A DNA stretch of 14,488 nucleotides, from the NCBI GenBank assembly GCA_013331265.1, contig DUGS01000174.1, forward strand, positions 557 to 15,044, in the 5' to 3' direction. The position numbers were made by a program, and so were the translations under genes. How positions within the stretch are numbered: the first letter of the stretch is position 1; each line of letters begins with the position of its first letter. The stretch is from Methanosarcina sp. GTDB lineage: Archaea; Halobacteriota; Methanosarcinia; Methanosarcinales; Methanosarcinaceae. Below the pieces are notes generated by a model. The model ran no database searches and was not told the origin of the DNA. It saw only the letters and a program-made list of their open reading frames with translations. This document shows positions 1-6,061 of the stretch, piece after piece.

Positions 1-182
1 CATACACATGAATCACATACACATTTTCCCTGATCACAATCTGCAATAGAAGTTGTCGAATTTCCTGCAGATTTTGTAAGAGCATTACAGGAAGCTGCTC
101 CTGCAGCAATTAAACTTGACATCATTATTATAATAGAAATACATGCCAGAATTTTCATAATTGGTTTTTCACTGAAGTGCAT
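1..182 (-). CDS. Small exported cysteine-rich protein, N-terminal part only
   Basis: This frame opens at an ATG at 182 and runs off the left edge, so only 60 complete codons are visible. A good ribosome binding site, GGAGG, lies 7 nt before the ATG, which fixes the start. Residues 1-30 form a signal peptide: a short polar start with one Lys, then a hydrophobic core (ILACISIIIMMSSLIAAG). The core ends in GAASC, which resembles a lipobox with Cys32 as possible lipidation site. The mature part is Ser/Thr-rich and then cysteine-rich, with CDQGKCVCDSC near residues 49-59 (spacing C-x4-C-x-C-x2-C). This could bind metal or form disulfides outside the cell. The family is not recognised and the rest lies outside the window. 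A TATA-like element is at 225-237. The reading frame and export signal are clear; the function is unknown. Confidence 0.6.
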   Translation of the reverse strand, partial: MHFSEKPIMKILACISIIIMMSSLIAAGAASCNALTKSAGNSTTSIADCDQGKCVCDSCV

Positions 183-224
183 TTTGTCCCTCCAAACGTT
201 CCAACAATTTCGCCTGATCTTGCT

Positions 225-237
225 CGTTTTTATATGG
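225..237 (-). promoter_or_regulatory. Candidate TATA box for the exported Cys-rich protein
   Basis: On the minus strand the sequence reads CCATATAAAAACG, a good archaeal TATA element, about 45 nt before the ATG at 182. That leaves a leader of roughly 20 nt containing the GGAGG ribosome binding site. This is a sequence match only. Confidence 0.45.
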
Positions 238-646
238 AAAAATCTGGAACCCAAAAGTGTCGGTACAGTTAAACATATAACAATACTTATTTGATTTCTC
301 AAAACCAGAACAAAAAAACGAATATAAGCCTTTATTATGGTAAATAATACAGATAAAAAACTCCTAAAACTTGATTATACTATATGACCCGATAAAAACA
401 ACTTTGAAACTTTATAATACTTTTTTTTATTTTATAATGCTGTCTATGAGGCGGAATTATAAGTTAATCAATACATTACAATGTTAGCATTAGTTGGTTC
501 TGTTAAATCCTAATTTTTCCTAAAAAATATGATTTATTCATATTATTTGCATAAATTATCAAAATTCTTCCTATTTCTTTTCACTTTTATTTCTTTTTAT
601 TTTATTGAAATAATATAAGGGGCTGGAAACTGCCTGGTTAATAGCC

Positions 647-656
647 TTATATATAT
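647..656 (+). promoter_or_regulatory. TATA box of the a,c-diamide synthase gene, possibly leaderless
   Basis: CTTATATATAT is a strong archaeal TATA element whose centre is about 26 nt before the ATG at 678. Archaeal transcription normally starts about 25 nt downstream of the TATA box, so the RNA would begin at or within a few bases of the start codon. No Shine-Dalgarno sequence is visible before that ATG, which agrees with a leaderless or very short-leader mRNA. Confidence 0.5.
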
Positions 657-677
657 TAATTATACAATAGTTACCAA

Positions 678-1997
678 ATGACAAAAGGAATACTTATCGC
701 AGGAACCCATAGCGGAGTTGGAAAAACTACAGTCTCCATGGGTATTATGGCTGCCCTCAAGCACAGGCAGCTAAAAGTCCAGCCTTACAAGGTAGGCCCG
801 GATTACATCGACCCTTCCCATCACACTGCCATCTGCGGACGCACCTCCAGAAATCTGGATACCTACATAATGGGTACGGAAGGTGTCAGGCAGACAGTTG
901 CCCGCACGTCCGCAGATGCTGAAATAGTTGTCGTTGAAGGGGTCATGGGGCTCTTTGACGGGATTGACTCTACGGAAATTGCAAGCTCGGCACACGTAGC
1001 AAAGACTCTGGACATTCCGGTGATTCTGGTAATCAATGTTCACGGCATGTCCAGAAGTGCCGCAGCCCTCCTGAAAGGCTATTCCGAATTCGACCCGGAA
1101 GTCCGGGTTGCAGGCGTCATCCTGAATCAGGTAGGAAGCCCCCGCCATGCAGAGCTTGTAAAAAATTCGCTTCCTGGCAACATCCCTGTTATCGGCACAA
1201 TTCCCCGAAGGAAGGATATTGAGGTCCCTTCAAGGCACCTTGGGCTTTATATGGCACATGAAAAGGACTATAACACCGCAGAAATGGCAGCATTTATCGA
1301 AGAAAACGTTGACCTTGATGCAGTGCTTGAACTTGCTGAACCCTGTTCGGTTCCGGAATCTGAGAGAATCCAGAACCCGGGGACAGATCTCAGGATCGGA
1401 GTTGCCTGGGACCCTGCTTTCTGTTTCTACTACAGAGATATGTTTGACTCATTCGAAGATAACGGAGCAGAAGTCGTATTTTTCAGTCCAATGGAAGGGG
1501 AAGTTCCTGATATGGACGGGATTTACCTTGGGGGTGGCTACCCCGAGCTCTATGCAGAAGTTCTTGAAAATTCGGAAACCACTCGTAAATTGAAAGGACT
1601 TGCAGCTGACGGCCTTCCCATCTATGCGGAATGCGGCGGTCTGCTTTATCTATGCGGAACTTACGAGGTCGATGACCGGGTTTATAAACTGGCTGATGTC
1701 GTACCTGCAAATACGCGCATGACAAACCGGCTGAAAGCTCTCGGATATACTGAAGCCCGCCCTCTTGACAAAAATTTCTCTTCCCGCAATATCAGGGGCC
1801 ATGAGTTCCATTACTCCCTTACGGAATGTGACAGAGATGCCAAATTCGCATATGAGATGATCCGTGGAAAAGGTATACAGGATAGCTTTGACGGCCTTCT
1901 TGAGTATAATACCCTCGCAGGGTATATGCATTCCCATCCTGCCAGCTTCCCGGTAGAAAAATTCGTGCAAAAATGCCGGGAATACAAAAGAAAATAA
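678..1997 (+). CDS. cbiA: Cobyrinate / Ni-sirohydrochlorin a,c-diamide synthase (CbiA/CfbB family)
   Basis: The protein is a glutamine-dependent amidotransferase that amidates the a and c side-chain carboxylates of a tetrapyrrole in the cytoplasm. The substrate is cobyrinate in cobamide synthesis or Ni-sirohydrochlorin in coenzyme F430 synthesis. It has 439 residues, normal for the family. The N-terminal half is a DTBS/CobB-type ATPase with a P-loop at residues 9-18 (GTHSGVGKTT), then YKVGPDYIDP and the VVVEGVMGLFDG segment near 84-95. The C-terminal half is a class I glutamine amidotransferase: LGGGYPE near 284-290, nucleophile Cys319 in YAECGGLL, and a histidine-containing GYMHSHPAS near 415-423. 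The gene stands alone; none of the other F430 (cfb) or cobalamin genes is next to it, so context does not choose between the two substrates. Methanosarcina carries paralogues, and a copy outside the cfb cluster is more likely CbiA, but that is inference. Family assignment is secure. Confidence 0.88.
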   Translation: MTKGILIAGTHSGVGKTTVSMGIMAALKHRQLKVQPYKVGPDYIDPSHHTAICGRTSRNLDTYIMGTEGVRQTVARTSADAEIVVVEGVMGLFDGIDSTEIASSAHVAKTLDIPVILVINVHGMSRSAAALLKGYSEFDPEVRVAGVILNQVGSPRHAELVKNSLPGNIPVIGTIPRRKDIEVPSRHLGLYMAHEKDYNTAEMAAFIEENVDLDAVLELAEPCSVPESERIQNPGTDLRIGVAWDPAFCFYYRDMFDSFEDNGAEVVFFSPMEGEVPDMDGIYLGGGYPELYAEVLENSETTRKLKGLAADGLPIYAECGGLLYLCGTYEVDDRVYKLADVVPANTRMTNRLKALGYTEARPLDKNFSSRNIRGHEFHYSLTECDRDAKFAYEMIRGKGIQDSFDGLLEYNTLAGYMHSHPASFPVEKFVQKCREYKRK

Positions 1998-2082
1998 AAT
2001 GTTAGGGGAGAGGTAAAAAATCCTTTTTCCAATCTCCTCTTCAGATGCCCTGTTTAATCTTCAGATACCCTCTTTAAATACC

Positions 2083-2107
2083 TTTTTTTCTTTTTAATGC
2101 TTTTTTG
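2083..2107 (+). terminator. T-rich terminator after the a,c-diamide synthase gene
   Basis: Three T runs lie close together (2083-2089, 2091-2095 and 2101-2106) about 90 nt after the stop codon. Archaeal RNA polymerase terminates on such U-tracts without needing a strong hairpin. A short GGAGA/TCTCC pairing around a T-rich loop lies upstream, near 2006-2038. Confidence 0.45.
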
Positions 2108-2165
2108 TGAGGCCTTTATCTTGAAGTTTCAGGAAAAATACTTTCAGATTGCTAGGCTGAGATTA

Positions 2166-2209
2166 ATAAGCACCGAAGTAATATAAGCACCGATAAGCAC
2201 CGAAGTAAT
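2166..2209. repeat. Interrupted direct repeat of a 17-bp unit
   Basis: The 17-mer ATAAGCACCGAAGTAAT occurs exactly at 2166-2182 and at 2193-2209, with a 10-bp partial copy (ATAAGCACCG) filling the gap at 2183-2192. This looks like a local slippage product. No function is evident. Confidence 0.85.
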
Positions 2210-2266
2210 TTTTGGGAACAGAGTAACTATACTGGAAAGGGTATCCAGATAATTGTTGGGTGTATT

Positions 2267-2363
2267 CAGTATATTGGATATAGTTGGTTTTTCAGTATAT
2301 TGGATATAGTTGGTTTTTCAGTATATTGGATATAGTTGGGTGTATTCAGTATATTGGATATAG
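2267..2363. repeat. 26-bp tandem array, four copies
   Basis: The core CAGTATATTGGATATAGTT begins at 2267, 2293, 2319 and 2347, giving periods of 26, 26 and 28 bp. The first three copies continue as GTTGG plus a T-rich join. The sequence before copy 1 and before copy 4 shares TTGGGTGTATT, so the array has a compound edge. Each unit carries TATA-like stretches. The array ends about 80 bp before the VOC gene. There are no variable spacers, so it is not a CRISPR array. Confidence 0.85.
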
Positions 2364-2446
2364 TTTGATGTTTTGGTATTTGTATGAATATCTAAAACAA
2401 TAGTTCACATCCAGTAACATACTCACTTATAGAAGGAGGAAATAAT

Positions 2447-2911
2447 ATGAAATTTATATGCCCGCTTATTGTTGTCAACAATATGGAAATTTCAAAGAAC
2501 TTTTACGAAAAGGTTCTCAATCAAAAAGTAGAATGCGATTTTGGAGAAAATGTATCATTTGAGGGCGGTTTTGCGATACATCTAAAATCCCACTTTTCAG
2601 ATTTAATAAGCATAAACAAGAATGACATCATTCAAAAATCGAATAATTCTGAATTGTATTTTGAAGAGGAAGATTTAGATAGTTTCCTTCAAAAACTGAA
2701 AGGTATAGATTCAATTGAATATGTGCACGAATTAAAAGAACAGCCCTGGGGACAGCGGGTTATCAGATTTTACGATCCTGATATGCACATTGTTGAAGTT
2801 GGCGAACCCATGGAAAGTGTAGTAAAAAGGATGTTAAGCGAAGGATTTTCTATCGAAGAAACTTCAAAACGCACTTTAATGCCAGAGGAATTTGTCAGAC
2901 AGTTTTTGTGA
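2447..2911 (+). CDS. VOC-superfamily (glyoxalase/bleomycin-resistance fold) protein
   Basis: This 154-residue cytoplasmic protein shows the vicinal-oxygen-chelate pattern. It has an N-terminal beta strand ending in VVNNMEISKNFYEKVLN (residues 9-25), an EGGFAIHL strand near 39-46, an ELYFEEEDLDSFLQKLK segment at 69-85, and the signature RFYDPDMHIVEVGEP at 107-121. Glu117 is the usual metal-ligand position of the second module. The first-module histidine ligand is not obvious, so the metal site and substrate cannot be predicted. Residues 122-154 form a charged helical tail (SEGFSIEETSKRTLMPEEFV) seen, from memory, in clostridial VOC proteins. The start is fixed by an excellent GGAGG 7 nt upstream. 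The coding sequence looks more AT-rich than its neighbours, which with the clostridial-like tail hints at lateral acquisition. The fold is confident; the function is unknown. Confidence 0.78.
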   Translation: MKFICPLIVVNNMEISKNFYEKVLNQKVECDFGENVSFEGGFAIHLKSHFSDLISINKNDIIQKSNNSELYFEEEDLDSFLQKLKGIDSIEYVHELKEQPWGQRVIRFYDPDMHIVEVGEPMESVVKRMLSEGFSIEETSKRTLMPEEFVRQFL

Positions 2912-2988
2912 ACAGCCGATGTCTGGCAGCTCTGAAGTATTTCTCTATCCTTTTTATCATTTTATTTCTCTATTTTTTCTCTATCACT

Positions 2989-4077
2989 TCACTTTTCTTT
3001 CTCTTTTTTTTCCTTTCCATCATCCTTTTCCTTTTCCTTTTGTTTTTCTCCCTCTACCTGTTCTTTTTCTTTATTCTTCAAAAACACTTTTTTCTCGTAA
3101 TACCCCAGAGGGTGGCTGATTTTTTCGCAGAGCCTATCTTTCCCGACGCAGTTGCCATAAGTCCTCATAGTGTCGCAGGCAGGGGGTTTGTATGCATTGC
3201 CTGTAGCACCCGCAATATGCTCTATCTGGTAGAGGGTTTTTTCCGCATCAAAATCAGGGGAGATATTGAAAAGGTTGAGGATTTCATCCACTGACATGCC
3301 CACATTGAGCAGGAAAGAGGTCATCGCAAAACGCATTGAATGGGCGAGGTTTACCCCGCCCTGTACATTCGCAAGAGCATGGACTATACAGGGAGGAAAG
3401 AGTTCGGGCTCAACAGCTCCAAAATCCGTAGCTCCAAATTTATTTTTCTGGACTTCGAATTGCTCTTTTATCTCAGCAACATATGGGGTGCAGAAACTGG
3501 AAACTTCGGGGGGGATTTCCGGGATAGGGAAGGACTGTTCAATCCTTTCCCTGACTGCTTCTTCAAGAAGCCTTGCAAACTCTTCTCTTGTTATTTTTAT
3601 CTTACCTGCCCTGAGCTGGCGGTTTGTCAGTTTCCAGGAGGGATCTTTCAGGGAATTTGAATACCGGATATAATCCGTAAAATGTATGCTGAAATAGGAA
3701 TCCTGATAATCTGCCAGGATTTCAAAATCTCCCCCGAATTCGAGCAAAAAATCAGGGTCTTCATTTCTCAAAAAAGTATAGGCAGCCTTGGCTTCTGCCA
3801 GAGCATAACGCCGGGTAAAAAGCTGGTCATCTACGCAGGCAACCAGCATCCTTGCAAAGGGATAGGAAAGGAGTTCTGAAAGCACCTTGGCTTCCCCTGA
3901 TAAAGGAGATTTTTTTATTTCTCCTTCAAGAGCTTCTTTTACCCTTTCTATTCCACGGACTCTTGCAGCCCTGTAAGCCCTTGAATTAAGCAGGCTTTCT
4001 AATGAAATTCCCAGGTTTCCAACGTGGGTAGATGCTTCTGAAGTAAATGGGTAATATGCAAGTTTTTCTGCCCGCAT
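2989..4077 (-). CDS. priL: DNA primase large subunit PriL
   Basis: PriL is the iron-sulfur, non-catalytic regulatory subunit of archaeal/eukaryotic-type primase and works with PriS in RNA/DNA primer synthesis. The frame is open from 4149, but I choose ATG at 4077: it avoids a 65-bp overlap with pcn, follows AAGGATGG, and begins with the typical MRAEKLAYYPFTSEAS. The protein is then 362 residues. The four cluster-ligand cysteines are Cys230 (PPCIVHAL), Cys301 (PPACDT), Cys310 (YGNC) and Cys317 (RLCEK) in the C-terminal domain, which also has the conserved NLAHSMRFAMTSFLL helix. After YYEKKVF the last 30 or so residues are nearly all Lys, Glu, Gln, Asp and Gly, an unstructured charged tail made by a purine-only strand. 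The start lies 7 nt after the pcn stop, so the two are surely cotranscribed. Confidence 0.9.
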   Translation of the reverse strand: MRAEKLAYYPFTSEASTHVGNLGISLESLLNSRAYRAARVRGIERVKEALEGEIKKSPLSGEAKVLSELLSYPFARMLVACVDDQLFTRRYALAEAKAAYTFLRNEDPDFLLEFGGDFEILADYQDSYFSIHFTDYIRYSNSLKDPSWKLTNRQLRAGKIKITREEFARLLEEAVRERIEQSFPIPEIPPEVSSFCTPYVAEIKEQFEVQKNKFGATDFGAVEPELFPPCIVHALANVQGGVNLAHSMRFAMTSFLLNVGMSVDEILNLFNISPDFDAEKTLYQIEHIAGATGNAYKPPACDTMRTYGNCVGKDRLCEKISHPLGYYEKKVFLKNKEKEQVEGEKQKEKEKDDGKEKKEKEK

Positions 4078-4084
4078 GCCATCC

Positions 4085-4822
4085 TTAGTCCGACTCGATT
4101 CTCGGAGCCAGCAGGTAAGAAATTCTTCCCGCACCGTTTGCAATTTCAAAGTCGATCAGGATAGGAAAATCCCTTCCAAGGGAGAGAGTAACTTCATTTA
4201 CCTTGTTTGTGGGCTTGACTATATCTGTCAGGTAGTCCAGGGAGAAGAGGGAACAGGCTTCACCTGCTTTAAGGTCGATTAACTGGTCTCTGCCCATCTC
4301 CAGGCGGACCTGATCTGTATCGCCCTTTGCTTCCATATAGAAAGTATCACCAGAAACTCCCATAAGCATATGGTCGCTGATTTTCTCTGCGGCTTTTACG
4401 GCACGTCTGAGGTCTGCACCATTCAGGACAACTTTGGCAGGCAGTTCAAGCTGAGGAACTCTGGGCTCTGCACGGATTGTTGAAGGGTCAAGAAGAGAAA
4501 GAGTATAGGACAGCCCTCCCACATCAATCAGGAGCTTATTGCTCCCTTCCTCAAGCTGCATCTGAACTGTATCGTTCCTGTCCGCAATTCCCAGAAGGTC
4601 GGTAATCTTATTCAGGTCAATTCCTATTTCACACTCATCAGCGCTGTATTCTTCAAAAGCTGATGATCCAAGCTCAAAAATTCCCATTGCAACATTAGCA
4701 GGATCAACTGCCTTTACTGAAATACCTTCGGGTTTAATTTTAAACCTTACCTCGTCTACAATTACAGCCAGTGCGGCAATTGCGTCTTTCAGAAGCTCTG
4801 CATTAATTGCTGCCTTGAACAT
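4085..4822 (-). CDS. pcn: DNA polymerase sliding clamp PCNA
   Basis: The 245-residue protein has the length and sequence of an archaeal PCNA, the homotrimeric ring that holds polymerase B/D, Fen1, ligase and other partners on DNA. It starts MFKAAINAELLKDAI, includes the MGIFELGSSAFEEY strand near 46-59, the LGIADRNDTV segment near 77-86, and the interdomain connecting loop near 112-130 (DPSTIRAEPRVPQLELP). It ends in the typical LLAPRIESD. The ATG at 4822 is preceded by TGGAGAAG as ribosome binding site. A TATA box at 4874-4884 gives it its own promoter, and priL follows after 7 nt. Only one PCNA gene appears in the window, and nothing in the sequence is unusual. Confidence 0.96.
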   Translation of the reverse strand: MFKAAINAELLKDAIAALAVIVDEVRFKIKPEGISVKAVDPANVAMGIFELGSSAFEEYSADECEIGIDLNKITDLLGIADRNDTVQMQLEEGSNKLLIDVGGLSYTLSLLDPSTIRAEPRVPQLELPAKVVLNGADLRRAVKAAEKISDHMLMGVSGDTFYMEAKGDTDQVRLEMGRDQLIDLKAGEACSLFSLDYLTDIVKPTNKVNEVTLSLGRDFPILIDFEIANGAGRISYLLAPRIESD

Positions 4823-4873
4823 GGTTCTTCTCCATCAAATATATTAAGCCTTAAACTCCTTATCTATCCCAGG

Positions 4874-4884
4874 ATATATAAATT
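4874..4884 (-). promoter_or_regulatory. TATA box of the pcn-priL operon
   Basis: On the minus strand AATTTATATAT lies about 55 nt before the pcn ATG. Initiation about 25 nt downstream would give a leader of nearly 30 nt including the GGAG ribosome binding site. The purine-rich bases just upstream (AAGG) could serve as BRE. Confidence 0.5.
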
Positions 4885-4975
4885 TCCTTACAATTTGGGA
4901 CTTTCTATCCTTTTGAGGCAAACTTCCCAAATCGAAATAAGTAATAATATGAAATCGGGCTAAACTATTAGGTTC

Positions 4976-5100
4976 AAAGTCCGGGCAACTATATAAATCT
5001 TGGTCAGAAAATCATGAGGCTTCAGGCTCTGCCTGAAACATAAAAGAAGTTCTGACCTGAAAATTCATTATCTAGAAATATATTTTTCAGAGTTATATTT
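4976..5100 (+). ncRNA. Candidate structured RNA or nested inverted repeat
   Basis: A TATA-like element (CTATATAAATC) near 4988-4998 is followed by two nested perfect inverted repeats. The outer arms are GGTCAGAA (5002-5009) and TTCTGACC (5050-5057). Inside is a 7-bp stem, TTCAGGC (5021-5027) and GCCTGAA (5031-5037), with a 3-nt loop. A T-rich stretch (TATATTTTTC) follows near 5089-5098. On the plus strand this has the layout of a small RNA gene, but the expected start (about 5015-5020) would omit the left outer arm. Alternatively it is the 3' end structure of the minus-strand tfs transcript or a protein-binding operator. The inverted repeats are certain; the RNA is only a hypothesis. Confidence 0.25.
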
Positions 5101-5149
5101 CACAGAAGTCCGTTTTTAAGAAAGGCCCGTAAGTAAATGATTTTGGAAT

Positions 5150-5464
5150 TTAGTCGTATTCTCTCCATGTAAACCCGCATTTTGTACATTTGAAGAAGCG
5201 GGTCTCGGACTCGTCAGCAGACCTGAGCTGTCTGAGCCACCAGGCTGCAGTATTGTTTCCGCACTCCGGGCATTTTGCAGTCGTTGTTGGAAGACCTGAA
5301 GTCTGTTCCCCTTCAAGTACCACTATTTCGTGATCATCAATTTTGGCTGTAGAGACGAAATTTTTTGCGTCACTTTCAATCGGTATTATGTTTCCACACT
5401 TTCTGCAGTGGTAGTTACCATCTTTCGGAAACATCATACTCTTGCATTTAGTACAGAACTGCAT
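5150..5464 (-). CDS. tfs: Transcription factor S (TFIIS/RPB9-like cleavage factor)
   Basis: TFS stimulates the RNA-cleavage activity of stalled archaeal RNA polymerase, restoring backtracked complexes and improving fidelity. I start it at ATG 5464 (MQFCTKCKSMM), giving the usual 104 residues; the frame is open seven codons further, but that would add an atypical extension. The N-terminal zinc ribbon uses Cys4, Cys7, Cys20 and Cys23. The C-terminal ribbon uses Cys65, Cys68, Cys93 and Cys96. Between them, RSADESETRFFKC carries the acidic Asp84-Glu85 hairpin that reaches the polymerase active site, so this is an active TFS rather than an inhibitory paralogue. The start overlaps the end of the Nudix gene by 17 bp, with GTGAT as a weak ribosome binding site, so translation is probably coupled. 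Confidence 0.95.
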   Translation of the reverse strand: MQFCTKCKSMMFPKDGNYHCRKCGNIIPIESDAKNFVSTAKIDDHEIVVLEGEQTSGLPTTTAKCPECGNNTAAWWLRQLRSADESETRFFKCTKCGFTWREYD

Positions 5465-5858
5465 TAATATCACTTTTTGCGTCATTTATCATTTTATTGT
5501 GGTCAAAAGCCAGATCAGGAATCGAATCAAGCTCAAAAAGTTCCACGGCAGCAGCATCAGAGCCTGATTTTAAGTCTCCGTATCCTTTCGCAAGGTAACA
5601 CACTGATACTGTGTGCCTTCTTGGGTCGCGTTCTGGATCGGAATATACACCGATAAGTTTGAGAATCTCTACAGAAAGGCCTGTTTCTTCAAAAGCTTCC
5701 CTGACAGCTGCTTTTTCTGTACTTTCCCCGATTTCGACGAAGCCGCCAGGAAGGGCAAGTTTTCCCTGATATGGGGGGTTTTTTCTCTTCACCAGAACAA
5801 GCTTGTTTTTAAAGAGAATTACAGTGTCAACGGTTAGGCTGGGGGTATTATGTTTCAT
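5448..5858 (-). CDS. Nudix hydrolase, ADP-ribose pyrophosphatase-like
   Basis: The 136-residue protein hydrolyses a nucleoside diphosphate linked to another group, X; the ADP-ribose class is likely from overall similarity, but the substrate is not proven. The complete Nudix box (GX5EX7REUXEEXGU) spans residues 39-61: Gly39, Glu45, Arg53-Glu54, Glu57-Glu58 and Gly60-Leu61. The preceding KLALPGGFVEIGE is typical. ATG at 5858 has GAAGGCG 7 nt upstream and overlaps, as ATGA, the stop of a short upstream frame of unclear status. Its 3' end overlaps tfs by 17 bp, so the two form an operon. The link between a Nudix housecleaning enzyme and TFS is positional only. Confidence 0.88.
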   Translation of the reverse strand: MKHNTPSLTVDTVILFKNKLVLVKRKNPPYQGKLALPGGFVEIGESTEKAAVREAFEETGLSVEILKLIGVYSDPERDPRRHTVSVCYLAKGYGDLKSGSDAAAVELFELDSIPDLAFDHNKMINDAKSDINAVLY

Positions 5859-5934
5859 AAACGCCTTCGCAGTTCACTTTCCGTGAGCTCTTTTTTCTCT
5901 ACAAATCTCCTTCCTGATTTACTTTTTCTGACAT
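5855..5934 (-). pseudogene. Possible small frame ending in an ATGA overlap with the Nudix gene
   Basis: In the frame ending at TGA 5857-5855, which shares ATGA with the Nudix start, the codons give a coding-like, charged C-terminus (SGRRFVEKKELTESELRRRL). No ATG, GTG or TTG lies upstream in that frame before a stop. An ATG at 5934 is present in another frame; one extra A in the A5 run near 5923-5927 would join the two into a 26-residue product starting MSEKSKSGRRF. Either this is a decayed or mis-sequenced small gene, or the frame is fortuitous. The ATGA coupling is the main reason to list it. Confidence 0.25.
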
Positions 5935-6037
5935 TTCGCCAGGTAAAATCACATATTAATTTCGCCGTGTAAAATAATATATTAGTTTCGTCATGTAAAA
6001 TAATATATTAGTTTCGCCATGTAAAATAATATATTAG
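5934..6037. repeat. 26-bp tandem array, four copies
   Basis: Units beginning TTTCG start at 5934, 5960, 5986 and 6012, an exact 26-bp period. Each reads approximately TTTCGCCATGTAAAATAATA followed by TATTAG. The copy next to the Nudix gene (5934-5959) is the most diverged; the other three differ only at a few bases. Each unit contains a TATA-like AATAATATATTA. The arrays here and at 2267-2363 have the same period but no evident sequence similarity. No spacers are present, so this is not a CRISPR array. Confidence 0.88.
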
Positions 6038-6061
6038 TATTGTGCATATTGTAGAAACTCG

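Larger units (their letters stand above)
183..677. other. AT-rich divergent spacer
   Basis: These 495 bases separate the minus-strand exported protein from the plus-strand cbiA-like gene. They are very AT-rich and full of T and A runs, with stops in all frames and no convincing gene. The two ends hold the TATA boxes listed separately (225-237 and 647-656). The middle shows no clear repeat or hairpin. Confidence 0.6.
1998..2446. other. Repeat-rich spacer
   Basis: The 449 bases between the a,c-diamide synthase and VOC genes contain, in order: a T-rich terminator (2083-2107), an imperfect 20-bp direct repeat (TTCAGATGCCC and TTCAGATACCC, starting near 2040 and 2060), a 17-bp direct repeat, and a 26-bp tandem array. 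The last 80 bases lead into the strong ribosome binding site of the VOC gene. No further gene is seen. Confidence 0.6.
4823..5149. other. Spacer between tfs and pcn
   Basis: This 327-base stretch carries the pcn promoter at its left end, and a plus-strand TATA-like element followed by nested inverted repeats at 4976-5100 (listed separately). It also serves as the 3' region of tfs. No protein gene is seen. Confidence 0.6.

Noticed and set aside
771..1148. 125-codon minus-strand frame inside the a,c-diamide synthase gene
   Set aside because: It is antisense to the conserved P-loop domain and has no domain pattern of its own.
2892..3294. Two overlapping plus-strand frames rich in Phe/Leu, resembling membrane proteins
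   Set aside because: They are the complement of the Lys/Glu-coding PriL tail; the hydrophobic look comes only from the T-rich strand.
4078..4149. Longer PriL start at 4149
   Set aside because: It would overlap pcn by 65 bp and add 24 residues (MKLQTVREEF...) unlike the family N-terminus; ATG 4077 sits just after the pcn stop with a ribosome binding site.
5934..6037. CRISPR array
   Set aside because: The 26-bp units are directly adjacent with no variable spacers and there are no cas genes; this is an ordinary tandem repeat, as is the array at 2267-2363.
2257..6037. Replication origin suggested by iteron-like arrays around priL and pcn
   Set aside because: There is no orc1/cdc6 gene and no recognisable origin-recognition-box pattern; the two arrays do not share sequence.
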